This document shows, one piece after another, positions 33,577 to 41,991 of a stretch of 64,000 nucleotides of DNA. The translations under genes and the position numbers were made by a program. Source of the stretch: Australimonas brisbanensis (GTDB lineage Bacteria; Chloroflexota; Dehalococcoidia; Lucifugimonadales; Australimonadaceae); assembly GCA_038147155.1 (NCBI GenBank), contig JAYQTA010000009.1, positions 20,705 through 84,704 on the forward strand, in the 5' to 3' direction. Under the pieces are notes generated by a model. That model saw nothing but the letters and a program-made list of their open reading frames with translations. It was not told where the DNA came from and did not search any database. Position 1 is the first letter of the stretch. Each line of letters opens with the position of its first letter.

Positions 33577-34040
33577 CGCTTGCCTCCGCGCATCTGGCGG
33601 CCGGCGATGATGAACACGCCCACGCCGATGATGACCAACGGCCAGAACACGTCCCAGCGCCACCAGAAGAAGACGTTGAAGTTGGAGGCGAGCAGCACCG
33701 CCCCCACCAGCACCAGCACCAGTCCGGCGGCCATGCGGCGGCGCTCGCGCATCGCACCGCGGCGCTCCTTGTCCTCAGGGGTCGGCGCGCTGGCGGGGCT
33801 TGCATCCTTCGCCATCGGGTCATCAGGCATGCCGGAGACCAACGGGTCGGCGGTCTTGGGCGCCTCGGGCAGGGCGATGGCCAGGATGATCTAAGCGATG
33901 ATGCCCACCCCGGAGGCGAGGGTCAGGGCGGCGAAGACCACCCGCACCAGCACCGGGTCCACCTCGAAGTACTCGGCGAGTCCGCCACAGACCCCCCAGA
34001 TCACCTTCTCCTTGGAGCTCTTATGCAGCCGTTGTTCCAT
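33573..34040 (-). CDS. PspC domain plus LiaI-like transmembrane protein, with an in-frame TAG
   Basis: ATG 34040 (GGGAGG upstream) opens a 156-codon frame ending in TGA at 33573, with TAG at codon 50 (33891-33893). The first part is a PspC domain: SSKEKVIWGVCGGLAEYFEV, DPVLVRVVFAALTLASGVGI. The frame resumes directly after the TAG with IILAIALPEAP, the normal end of the PspC second helix (family YIILWIVLPE), so the stop replaces what is usually Tyr or another hydrophobic residue. A polar linker and a two-helix LiaI-like unit follow (VGAVLLASNFNVFFWWRWDV, FWPLVIIGVGVFIIAG). PspC proteins act in envelope stress. It is coupled to the LiaF-like gene downstream. An independent downstream start at an internal ATG is possible. 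Confidence 0.75.
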
Positions 34041-34236
34041 GGGTGCCTCCCCGGCGTGGTGTTGGGCCCATCTTTCAGCGTGCACGCTAGGGGCCATGCG
34101 TGCGGCGGACGTGTACCCATTACCATCGGACGTGGAAGGGGCGTGAACGGTTCCCGTCGGCCGAGGGGTGTGGGAGGAGGGACCGTGCGGTGGTAGGCTT
34201 GCGCCGCTGGAGTCAGCGGGCACAGGGAGGTGACGC

Positions 34237-34446
34237 GTGGGGTGCATGGCCATCTTCGCCATCCCCTCGGCGGGGGTGAGCTTCTTCTTCAGCGCGTGGG
34301 TGCTGATGCTCTTCGCCGGGGTCATCAACCCGTGGCTGGGCCTCAAGACGGTGAGCTACGTGGAGGCGATGGTCATCACCATCGCGCTGTGGATCGTGGT
34401 GGCCCCGCTGGTGGCCGCCGTGGCCGGTAGCCGCAGGCGCCGCTAG
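34237..34446 (+). CDS. Small two-helix membrane protein, unknown function
   Basis: A 69-residue very hydrophobic protein: helix 1 at about residues 8-30, helix 2 at about 40-63, then a basic tail RRRR. The start is GTG 34237 with GGGAGGTG upstream; ATG 34246 is the alternative. It lies 19 bases before the Rieske oxygenase gene and divergent from the PspC gene. No family is recognised. Confidence 0.6.
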   Translation: MGCMAIFAIPSAGVSFFFSAWVLMLFAGVINPWLGLKTVSYVEAMVITIALWIVVAPLVAAVAGSRRRR

Positions 34447-34465
34447 GGCGCCGAGGAGGGCAGGG

Positions 34466-35764
34466 ATGCTGACCGCAGAGCAGAACGAGCGCCTGAGCCG
34501 GGTGGGGCCGGGCACCCCCATGGGAGAGCTGCTGCGCCGCTATTGGCACCCCATCTCCACCACCGGGGAGCTGGCCGAGAACCCCGTGCGCCCCGTGCGG
34601 GTGCTGGGCGAGTCGCTCACCCTCTACCAGGACACCCGCGGGCGGCTGGGGCTCATCGCCCAGCGCTGCCCGCATCGGCGCGTGGACCTGAAGTGGGGGA
34701 TACCCACCGATGACGGCCTGCGCTGCCCCTACCACGGCTGGACCTTTGACGAGTCCGGCGCCTGCACCCTCCAGCCAGCGGAGCCGGAGAGCTCGCGCTT
34801 CAGGGACAAGGTGCGGGTGAGCGCCTACCCGGTGGCGGAGCTGGGCGGGCTGATCTGGGCCTACCTTGGCCCCGCGCCAGCCCCGCTGCTGCCGGCCTGG
34901 CGCCCCTTCACCGTGGAGGGGGCGCTGCGCCACGTGGCGGTGACGACCATCCCGTGCAACTGGCTCCAGTGCGTGGAGAACGCTCTGGACCCGGTGCACG
35001 CCGAGCACCTGCACGGCTGGTTCTGGGAGTACCTGTCGGCCCGGCGCGGGGAGTGGTCGGAGGCGCTGGGCGCCACGTTCGAGCGGCTCAAGCGCCCGCA
35101 CTCGCGCATCGCCTTCGAGCCCACGGCCCACGGCATCAACAAGCGGCGCATCCTCCAGGGACAGGACGAGCACGCCCCCGATTGGGAGCACGGGCACCCC
35201 TTCGTGTTCCCCACCGCCGTCACCCTGGGCACCTCGGGCCTCTACCAGATCGAGATCCGCACCCCCATGGACGATGAGACCACCTGGTCCATCATCTACC
35301 AGGCCTGGGTGCCGGGGCACGGCGTGGCGATCCCGGAGCAGCCGCACCTGGTCACCTTCGAGGCCCCGCTGGAGGAACTGCCCTCGTACATCGCAGGGCA
35401 GGACATGGTGGTCTGGCGCGACCAGGGGGCCATCGCCGACCGCACCGAGGAGATGCTGGGTGAGTCGGACCGGGGCATCATCCTCTTCCGTCGCATGCTG
35501 GAGGAGCAGATGGCACGCGTGGAGCGGGGCGAGGAGCCGATGAATGTGTTCCGGGGCCCCGACCCGCATCCCGCGCTGCCGCAGGCCTCCGAGGAGTACG
35601 GGCCGGTGAAGGGGTACGTGCCGGGCGCCGCCCGCCTGCGGACGGCGGGGCCCTTCAGCCCGCTCATGGATACCATCGACGAGGTGCTCATCGCGGGAAG
35701 CCGCGCCGCGGAGGAGGCTGGTGTGCGGGAACGCGAGCGGGTGAAGGGGAGCCTGGACTACTAG
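34466..35764 (+). CDS. Rieske non-heme iron aromatic-ring oxygenase, catalytic subunit
   Basis: A 432-residue oxygenase. The Rieske [2Fe-2S] ligands are in RCPHRRVDLKWG and RCPYHGWTFDESG (Cys-x-His and Cys-x2-His). The catalytic iron site is CVENALDPVHAEHLHG, the DxxHx4H pattern, with the bridging Asp. The C-terminal domain and length resemble phthalate dioxygenase-like and related oxygenases that add one or two oxygens to an aromatic or alkyl substrate. No ferredoxin or reductase gene is adjacent, so electron donors are encoded elsewhere; the substrate is unknown. ATG 34466 follows GAGGAGGGCAGGG. It shares a CTAG stop with recN. Confidence 0.92.
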   Translation: MLTAEQNERLSRVGPGTPMGELLRRYWHPISTTGELAENPVRPVRVLGESLTLYQDTRGRLGLIAQRCPHRRVDLKWGIPTDDGLRCPYHGWTFDESGACTLQPAEPESSRFRDKVRVSAYPVAELGGLIWAYLGPAPAPLLPAWRPFTVEGALRHVAVTTIPCNWLQCVENALDPVHAEHLHGWFWEYLSARRGEWSEALGATFERLKRPHSRIAFEPTAHGINKRRILQGQDEHAPDWEHGHPFVFPTAVTLGTSGLYQIEIRTPMDDETTWSIIYQAWVPGHGVAIPEQPHLVTFEAPLEELPSYIAGQDMVVWRDQGAIADRTEEMLGESDRGIILFRRMLEEQMARVERGEEPMNVFRGPDPHPALPQASEEYGPVKGYVPGAARLRTAGPFSPLMDTIDEVLIAGSRAAEEAGVRERERVKGSLDY

Positions 35765-37509
35765 GGCGTCGAGCGCTTGAGGGCGTCTGCCTCGGCCAGC
35801 AGCTCGCGGGCGGCCCCACCCAGGCTGGCGGAATCACCGCCCAGCAGCGCGGCAACCTCGGCACGGCGCCCCTCGGCGTCCAGCACCTCGGCCCCGGAGA
35901 CGGTGCGCTCGCCGTCGGTGGCCTTGGTCACGCGGTAGTGGCGGTCGGCGAAGGCGGCGATCTGCGCCAGGTGCGTCACGCACAGCACCTGCGCCCCGTG
36001 CCCCAGTGCCCACAGCTTGCGCCCCACCACCGCACCGGCGCGCGCGCCCACGCCCGCGTCCACCTCGTCGAACACCAGCGTGGGCACCCCACCGCCCGCC
36101 GCCAGCGCCCCCTTGAGCGCCAGCATCAGCCGCGCCGTCTCGCCCCCTGAGGCCACGCGCGCCAGGGGGCGCAGCCCCTCGCCGGGGTTGGTCTCCACCC
36201 GGAACTCGGCATCGTCCACGCCCCGGCTCCCGAAGGCCAGGGTGCGCCCACCGGGGCAGGGGAGCCCAGACGGGTCATCGCGCTGGCCCAGCGCCACGGC
36301 GAAGCGCACCCGCCCCAGCCCCAGGTCGGCCAGCTCCGCCGCCACGCGCGCCTCCAGTGCGCGGGCTGCGTCGGCGCGGGCGCTGGAAAGTTGGCCTGCC
36401 AGCAAACCGGCATTCTGGGATGCGCTGGCCGCCTCACGCTCCAGCCGCTCGCGCAGCGCACCGGCATCGCCCGCCGCCTCCAGGCCCGCACGGGCGCGCT
36501 CGGCGAAGGCGAGCACCGCTTCCTCGGTGGCCCCGTACCGGCGCTTGAGGGAGTGCAGGGTGGCGATGCGCTCTTCGATGGCCTCCAGGCGGCGGGGGTC
36601 GGCCTCCAACCCATCGGCGTGGGCGTGCAGCTCGTGCGCGGCCTCCTCCACGCCCGCGCTCGCCGCCTCCAGCGCCTCTGCCTGGCGGGCCAGCGCCCCG
36701 GTGGGGTCGGGTACGCGCCGCAGTGCCGCTAGCGCCTGGCCGATCAGGTCGGCGGCGTTCTGTCCCCCGGCGTACAGCGCCTCGTAGGCGGCGGCGCACG
36801 CCTCGCCCACCTCCTGGGCGGAGGCCAGCACCGCACGCTCCTGCGCCAGCGCGGCCTCCTCGCCGGGCTGCACCTGCGCCGCGTCTATCTCCCCCACCTG
36901 GAAGGCGAGCAGGTCCGCCTGCTGGGCCGCCTGACGCGCAGCTTCTTCGTGCCCGGCCAGCGCCTCGCGCGTCGCCCGCACCGCGCGCACCGCCTCGGCC
37001 ACGCCCGCGCGCTGGGGGCCGAGGCCTCCGGCTGCGTCCAGCAGGGCCAGTTGGGTGCGCCCCTCCAGCAGGGAGAGGTGGTCGCCCTGGCCGTGGATGT
37101 CCACCAGCAACGCGCCCACCGCACGCAGCGTGCCCACGGGCACCGTGCGCCCGTTGACCCGCGCCACGGTGCGCCCATCGGCGCTCACCTCGCGGGCCAG
37201 CGCCAGCACGCCGTCCTCGTCCAGTTCGATGCCCAACGACTCCAGCGCCGCGGCCCAGGCCGGGTCGGCAGGGGGCAGGTGAAAGACGGCCTCGGCCCCG
37301 CCCCGCTCGGCACCGGCGCGCAGCAGCTCACGCCCCGCGCGTGAGCCCAGCACCAGTTCCAGCGCGTCCACCAGGAGCGATTTGCCCGCGCCCGTCTCGC
37401 CGGTGATGACGTTGAGCCCCGGTCCCAGTTCCAGGCGCGTTGAGGCGATGACCGCCACGTTGCGGACGGACAGTTCGGTGAGCAGCGCCTGGGGGCGGGT
37501 GGGCGGCAT
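35761..37509 (-). CDS. recN: DNA repair protein RecN
   Basis: A 582-residue SMC-like ATPase for double-strand-break repair. It has Walker A ITGETGAGKSLLVDAL near residue 40, two coiled-coil arms (about residues 160-370), the ABC signature VASGGETARLMLALK and Walker B PTLVFDEVDAGVG. The start LLTELSVRNVAVI is typical. The ATG at 37509 is chosen because a consensus -10 box TATAAT ends six bases upstream, which suggests a leaderless message, and no ribosome site is present. It ends with a CTAG shared with the Rieske oxygenase. Confidence 0.95.
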   Translation of the reverse strand: MPPTRPQALLTELSVRNVAVIASTRLELGPGLNVITGETGAGKSLLVDALELVLGSRAGRELLRAGAERGGAEAVFHLPPADPAWAAALESLGIELDEDGVLALAREVSADGRTVARVNGRTVPVGTLRAVGALLVDIHGQGDHLSLLEGRTQLALLDAAGGLGPQRAGVAEAVRAVRATREALAGHEEAARQAAQQADLLAFQVGEIDAAQVQPGEEAALAQERAVLASAQEVGEACAAAYEALYAGGQNAADLIGQALAALRRVPDPTGALARQAEALEAASAGVEEAAHELHAHADGLEADPRRLEAIEERIATLHSLKRRYGATEEAVLAFAERARAGLEAAGDAGALRERLEREAASASQNAGLLAGQLSSARADAARALEARVAAELADLGLGRVRFAVALGQRDDPSGLPCPGGRTLAFGSRGVDDAEFRVETNPGEGLRPLARVASGGETARLMLALKGALAAGGGVPTLVFDEVDAGVGARAGAVVGRKLWALGHGAQVLCVTHLAQIAAFADRHYRVTKATDGERTVSGAEVLDAEGRRAEVAALLGGDSASLGGAARELLAEADALKRSTP

Positions 37510-37515
37510 GGGCCG

Positions 37516-37521
37516 ATTATA
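37516..37521 (-). promoter_or_regulatory. Consensus -10 box of recN
   Basis: TATAAT on the minus strand with six bases to the recN ATG. It overlaps the TAA stop of the upstream transporter gene. No clear -35 box is seen. Confidence 0.55.
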
Positions 37522-38394
37522 CGGCGCGTCTGCCCTCGGCCCGGGCGGCCACCACCGCACCGCCCAGTATCAGCACGGCCCCCGGCGCCAGCACCCAGCC
37601 GGGCACCTCGCCCAGCACGGGCACGGCCAGCAGCGTGGCGACCACTGGCTCCGCGCGCACCGCCAGCGTCACTGTGGTGGCGGAGATGTGCGCCAGCGAC
37701 CAGTTGAGCAACGAGTGGCCGATGACCTGCGGCACCAGCGCCACCAGCCCGATCCACAGGTAACTGGCCGGTTCCAGCCCGGCCAACGGGCTGCGGGCGG
37801 CCAGCGCCAGTGCCAGCAGCACCAGCGCGGCCACGGTGTTCACCACGGTGGAGTAGGCCAGCACCCCCATGCGGGCGCGCACGCGCCGCCCCACCAGCAG
37901 GTAGCCAGAGACGGTCGCCGCACCCACCAGCGCCAGGGCATCGCCCGCCAGGTGGCCCTCCCCGCCCGTGGAGTCCAACGCCAGGACGCCGCCTCCCGCC
38001 ATGGAGAGGGCCACGGCCCCCCACATGAGGCGTGAGGGGCGCTGGTGGAGGAACACCGCCTCACCCAGCGCCACGAACACCGGCGTGGTGGTCACCAGGA
38101 ACACGGCATTCGCCACGGAGGTGAGGGAGAGGGAGGAGATGAACGCGGCGAAGTGGGCCGCCAGCAACAGGCCGGAGCCCACTAGGGGGCGCGCATCGGC
38201 CCGGCGCAGGGCGCGCAGCCCCGCGCGTTGCCAGATGAGGGTGGGCAGCGCGATGAGCAGCGCCCCCAGGCTCATGCGCAGCGCGGCAACCGAGAGGGGA
38301 GGCGCGTCGGCCAGGCGGATGAACACCGCCGAGCCGACACCGCCGCCACGCCCACGGCGAGCCAGAGGACGGACCGGGAGCGGGCTTGGCCCAC
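37517..38394 (-). pseudogene. EamA/DMT-family transporter, probable single-base frameshift near the N-terminus
   Basis: About 290 residues in two EamA repeats of five helices each, e.g. VANAVFLVTTTPVFVALGEA in the first half and VIGHSLLNWSLAHISATTVT in the second. These drug/metabolite transporters export varied small molecules. The intact frame covers residues from about SAVFIRLADAPPLS to the end. The expected first helix (LWLAVGVAAVS, after GTG 38394) is in another frame, and the break falls near 38340. Total length is not a multiple of three, consistent with one missing base. The TAA stop overlaps the recN -10 box. Substrate unknown. Confidence 0.75.
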
Positions 38395-38397
38395 CGC

Positions 38398-39715
38398 CTA
38401 GCCCTGGCGGGCCATCAGGCGGGCCACCTCGCCCACGTTGGGCGCCCCGTCCAGCGCCCACACGGCCTTGCGCAGCGCCTCGGTCTGCGCCGCGCCCAGC
38501 ACCTCGGCGGTGAGTGCGGTGTATTGGCCGTGAGCACATCGTCCGGCATGGGGTTGGAGGGGAGCCGGTGGCGTGCTCCATGGGTCTCCATGGTGCGCCC
38601 GTCGGTGAGGCGTATCGCCAGGTACACTTCATCCTCCTCGATGCCCTTCTCCGGTTCGCCGAGACCTTGTCGCGCAGGGCGCTGATGACCGGGTCGGCCA
38701 CCTTGGCGTCGGAGAACTGGGCATCGTGGCCCGCCCCGTCCACCAGCGCTGCGGCGCGCGGTGCTGGAAGGAGACTGCCCTCCAGGCCCCGTCGGGCTCC
38801 GGGCGAGTTCATCAGCTCCAGCACCAGCGGGTTCACCCGTGCGGTGGCCGCCACCTGCTCGGCCTTCAGGTTGTGCTCGTTGCGCAGGCGGATCACCGCG
38901 TCCTGGATGGGGTGGGAGACCACGCCGTTGGCGTAGGGCTTGAGGCCGTTGTTGCCCAGCTCCCAGTGCTCGCCCAGCCGCCCGTCAGCTGCGCCTCGTC
39001 GCCCATTGGGGAGAGCACGGCCCAGAAGCCGCGCCGCCCGCCGATGATGTCGTCAGCGGCCGTGAACCAGGCCTGCGCCAGCTGCGCGGCCTGCAGGCCG
39101 TTGGAGGCGGCCTTGGCGGCGTGCAGCGCCTGGCGTCGGAACCAAACACCTCACGCACGCCCGATGCCTGCGTCCCGGCGGCGCCAGGGCGTACACCAGT
39201 TGGCCCTCGTCCAATCCCAGCAGCCGCCCGCGCCGGCGGCGTCATCGCCGGCGGTGCCGGTGATGTGCCAGCCCGCGTCGTAGTGCCAGGGTGAACGGAC
39301 ATGGCGATGCGGCAGGCGGCCTCCGCGCCCAGGGCGAAGGCGGCCAGGGCATCGCGCCCTGACGCGCCGGTCACCTCGGCGGCGGCCAGCACCGCGGGCC
39401 ACACGGGCGCCGTGGGGTGGAGCACCGTGGGGAAGTGGGTGTCGTCGTAGTCCTGCAGAGTGGGCGGCGTAGCCATTGATCAGAGCGGCGTTGAAGGCGC
39501 TGGTGCGCAGCCGGAACCGATGGCCGTGGCCTTCCCGCTGGTGCCCTCGGCGCGCGCCCACTCGGTGAGGAGACCACGGGCTTCTGCACCGAGGCGGAGA
39601 CGGAGACGGCCAGCATGTTCAGCAGGGTGCGCTTGGACTCGTGGAGCACCCAGTCCGGCAGCGACTCGCTGCGGGCGGAGATGAGGTAGTCGGCCAGGGT
39701 GCGGGTGACGGACAC
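38398..39715 (-). pseudogene. MmgE/PrpD-family gene broken by several frameshifts
   Basis: GTG 39715 (GGAGGCGCACC upstream) starts TRTLADYLISARSESLPDWV, a typical MmgE/PrpD N-terminus. Further family pieces follow in changing frames: NAALINGYAAHSA, DYDDTHFPTVLHPTAPVWPA, AFALGAEAACRIAMSVHPG, WHITGTAGD, and near the end YANGVVSHPIQDAVIRLRNE and NVGEVARLMARQG before TAG at 38398. At least six frame changes occur in 1.3 kb, mostly single bases. The intact enzyme would be a 2-methylcitrate dehydratase or related lyase of about 440-450 residues. Either a decayed gene or poor local sequence. Confidence 0.8.
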
Positions 39716-39789
39716 GGTGCGCCTCCGGAGGGGAACTGGGGATGCGCGCGAGTATAGCGGGCGAGGCATGGCCTCGCATCAGCGGGGGT

Positions 39790-39925
39790 TCTCCTTCAGA
39801 CCAGCGCAGCGTAGCGAGCGGGGCTGCAGGCCTTATGTTGAGCGCCCGGCAGGGCGCGGAGACAGTAGCCCCCAAAGGGGGCGCAGGGGAGCCCCCTGGA
39901 ACGAGCGAGCGCAGTGAGCGGGGTA
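39790..39925. repeat. Dispersed intergenic repeat, copy C (inverted relative to copy A)
   Basis: Located in the 266-base gap between the prpD-like pseudogene and the coiled-coil gene. GCGTAGCGAGCGGGGCTGCA, GTTGAGCGCCCGGCAGGGCG and GGGGGCGCAGGGGAG are the reverse complement, with few changes, of the first unit of copy A (27.16-27.33 kb). It ends in GAACGAGCGAGCGCAGTGAG. No gene is supported in this gap. Confidence 0.75.
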
Positions 39926-39981
39926 TGGCGAGGGCCCCGGCGCTGGCCAGCCTGCTCCTGCTCGGTGTTGGTCAGCCTGCG

Positions 39982-40506
39982 CTAGGAGGCGGCGGCGAGG
40001 CGGTCCAGGTGGTCCTTGTGGTCCTTGGGCTCGCGGGGCGCCAGGGCGCGCTGGCCGGCCTGCACCGTCTCCAGCAGCTTGGCGATCTGCCCCTCCAGCT
40101 CATCCAGGGAAGCGCGGGCGTACTCGTCGGCCCCGGCGCGCCGGCGGCGAGCCTCCTGCTCACCGGCCTGGATCAGCCGCTGGGCCTTCTGCTCAGCCTC
40201 GGCGACGATCTCCTCGCCCCGCTTGCGGGCGGACTTGATCAACTCCGACTCCTCCACCAGCGCGCGGGAGTCCTGCTCGGCGGTGTTGCGGATGCGCCGG
40301 GCGTCCAGCATCGTCTGGTTGATGATCTGCTCGCGCCGCTCCAGCACCTCGGAGGCCTCCGAGATGTTGCGCGGGATGGCCAGGCGCAGCTGGTCGATGA
40401 CGTCCAGCAGCCGCTCGGCGTCCACCATGGCCATGCCGGTGATGGGCATGCGCTTGGCGTGGGATGCCATGTTCTCCAGCTTGTTGATCAGTTCCAGGAT
40501 CTCCAT
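39982..40506 (-). CDS. Coiled-coil protein, unknown function
   Basis: A 174-residue soluble protein. After MEILELINKLENMASHAKRM comes a long charged helix region (residues about 55-150, with EVLERREQIINQTMLDARRI and IVAEAEQKAQRLIQ) that should form a coiled coil. It resembles the DivIVA-like or ATP-synthase b-like helices found in Chloroflexota and Actinobacteria near coaD and rsmD, but no catalytic motif is visible. ATG 40506 has a strong site (AAGGAGGAACGGT). It is 68 bases downstream of coaD on the same strand and probably in its operon. Confidence 0.78.
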   Translation of the reverse strand: MEILELINKLENMASHAKRMPITGMAMVDAERLLDVIDQLRLAIPRNISEASEVLERREQIINQTMLDARRIRNTAEQDSRALVEESELIKSARKRGEEIVAEAEQKAQRLIQAGEQEARRRRAGADEYARASLDELEGQIAKLLETVQAGQRALAPREPKDHKDHLDRLAAAS

Positions 40507-40574
40507 ACCGTTCCTCCTTGCCCCGTGGGGCGGCTGTACCCTCTCTCCCTCTCCGACCTGACCGGTGCGGCCCG

Positions 40575-41060
40575 CTAGGCCGGGTGGCCTAGCCTGGCCG
40601 CCAGCGCCGCGATGACGTTGGGTGGCGCGAGGCCGTCGATGTTCCCGCCCAACCGCGCCACCTCCTTGATGCGGCTGGCGCGGACGAACTGGTACTGGAT
40701 GTCCGTCATGAGGCAGACCACGTCCAGGTCTGGGGCGAGGCGCCGATTCATGAGGGCCATCTCGAACTCGTACTCGAAGTCGGCGTTCATGCGGATGCCC
40801 CGCACGATGGCGCTGGCCCCGTTGGCCCGGGCGCAGTCCACCAACAGGCCGTGGAAGCTGGTGACCGAAACGTTGGGCGTGCCCTTGACCGCCTCCTGGA
40901 ACAGGGCGATGCGCTCGGCGGTAGAGAAGAGCGTCGCCTTCTCCGGGGCCTCGAACACCGTGATGATGACCTGATCGAACAGGCGCGCGGCGCGCTGCAA
41001 GATGTCCAGGTGGCCCATGGTCACCGGGTCGAACCGGCCGGGGTAGATCGCGACGGTCAT
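40575..41060 (-). CDS. coaD: Phosphopantetheine adenylyltransferase
   Basis: A 161-residue enzyme of coenzyme A synthesis that joins ATP and 4'-phosphopantetheine to give dephospho-CoA. The nucleotidyl-transferase motif YPGRFDPVTMGHLDI is at the N-terminus (TxGH), VRGIRMNADFEYE is the characteristic RxxxDxxYE-type loop, and SSR-like ASRIKEVARLGG closes the active site. Length is normal. ATG 41060 overlaps the TGA of rsmD (ATGA), the widespread rsmD-coaD coupling. Confidence 0.96.
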   Translation of the reverse strand: MTVAIYPGRFDPVTMGHLDILQRAARLFDQVIITVFEAPEKATLFSTAERIALFQEAVKGTPNVSVTSFHGLLVDCARANGASAIVRGIRMNADFEYEFEMALMNRRLAPDLDVVCLMTDIQYQFVRASRIKEVARLGGNIDGLAPPNVIAALAARLGHPA

Positions 41061-41626
41061 GCCGCTCGCTCCTCCACGTCCTGCTCCATCTGGTAGAAGG
41101 CGAGGCTCGCATCGCCGTAGCGACGGTCCTGCACCCGCACCAGCCGCCCGCACTGGGCCGGGGCCTCCACGCGGGAGGCGTGCCCACATACCAGCAGGCC
41201 CCCCTCGCTCAGCAGTTCACGTTCGCCGATGCGCTCGAGCACCATGGCAGGGAAGGGCTTGGTGTAGGGCGGGTCCATGAGCAGGAAGTCGAAGCGCCGG
41301 TCCAGGCGCTCGACCGCCTGCTCGACGGGCGATGCGATGAGTTGGGCGCGGCGGGCCGTCCCGGTATCGCGCAGGTTCGCCCTGATCACGTCCACCTGCC
41401 TGCGGTCCATCTCCACGAAGTCCACGTGCTCCGCTCCCCGGCTCAGTGCCTCGATGCCCAGCGCCCCGGTGCCCGCGTACAGGTCCGCGCACACCGAGCC
41501 CTCGATGCCGTAGGGGGCGAGGATGCTGAACAGCGCACTGCGCACCCGGTCGGTGGTGGGTCGCACGCCGGGGGCCTTCGGCGAGTGCAGGGGCCTGCCC
41601 CTGGCGGCACCGCCGGTGACCCGCAC
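41057..41626 (-). CDS. rsmD: 16S rRNA (guanine966-N2)-methyltransferase RsmD
   Basis: A 189-residue SAM-dependent methyltransferase acting on the small-subunit rRNA. The N-terminus VRVTGGAARGRPL followed by VRPTTDRVRSALFSIL is typical. The SAM motif I is CADLYAGTGALGIEALSRGA and the catalytic motif IV is LLMDPPYTKPF. GTG 41626 is chosen over the upstream in-frame ATG because GGGGAGGACGGC sits directly before it and the family starts here. A promoter within an AT-rich island lies 50-80 bases upstream. Confidence 0.93.
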   Translation of the reverse strand: MRVTGGAARGRPLHSPKAPGVRPTTDRVRSALFSILAPYGIEGSVCADLYAGTGALGIEALSRGAEHVDFVEMDRRQVDVIRANLRDTGTARRAQLIASPVEQAVERLDRRFDFLLMDPPYTKPFPAMVLERIGERELLSEGGLLVCGHASRVEAPAQCGRLVRVQDRRYGDASLAFYQMEQDVEERAA

Positions 41627-41678
41627 GCCGTCCTCCCCACGGACCGGAGCCCGTCTCCCACGGCAACGATTAAGCACA

Positions 41679-41708
41679 ATCTTAGAAAAAGTATGAAACT
41701 GGGTTCAA
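41679..41708 (-). promoter_or_regulatory. Promoter of rsmD-coaD inside an AT-rich island
   Basis: On the minus strand TTGAAC (41703-41708), an 18-base spacer and TAAGAT (41679-41684). The surrounding 41663-41722 is the most AT-rich stretch seen in the window, including a run of five A on the plus strand and an inverted CAATCT/AGATTG pair. The remainder of the 365-base gap to greA holds nothing gene-like apart from the greA -10 box. Confidence 0.6.
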
Positions 41709-41860
41709 TGAGATTGAGAGGCACTTGCGGGGCTGTTGGTGGGCGCCGACGCCGTGAACAGCCCATTGAAGCGCACGTCAGCGCTAACGCTCACTCACCG
41801 CTGCTGCCCCGTGCTGACGTGTGCGCGACGCTGCGGGTGCCCCGGACGGCGGGGGTGATG

Positions 41861-41866
41861 TACAAT
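41861..41866 (+). promoter_or_regulatory. -10 box upstream of greA
   Basis: TACAAT, preceded by GATG, lies 125 bases before the greA start; the -35 is weak. It would produce a leader of about 120 bases. Confidence 0.4.
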
Positions 41867-41991
41867 AGCCACCGCGCAAGGCTGGTCGGACGCACGGCGC
41901 CGGGGCCCCCTTCAGGGCTCGCCGGTGCCTATCTCTGTAGGGCGGCGTTCTTGCCTGGGACGCACCGCTCCCCACGATGCGAGGTGTGCCC

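Noticed and set aside
22198..34040. Pyrrolysine or genome-wide TAG recoding
   Set aside because: Most genes end in TAG exactly at their normal C-termini, so TAG clearly terminates translation; only local readthrough remains possible.
41663..41722. Attachment site or inserted element in the AT-rich block before greA
   Set aside because: No flanking repeats, integrase or tRNA fragment is visible, and a good rsmD promoter accounts for the composition.
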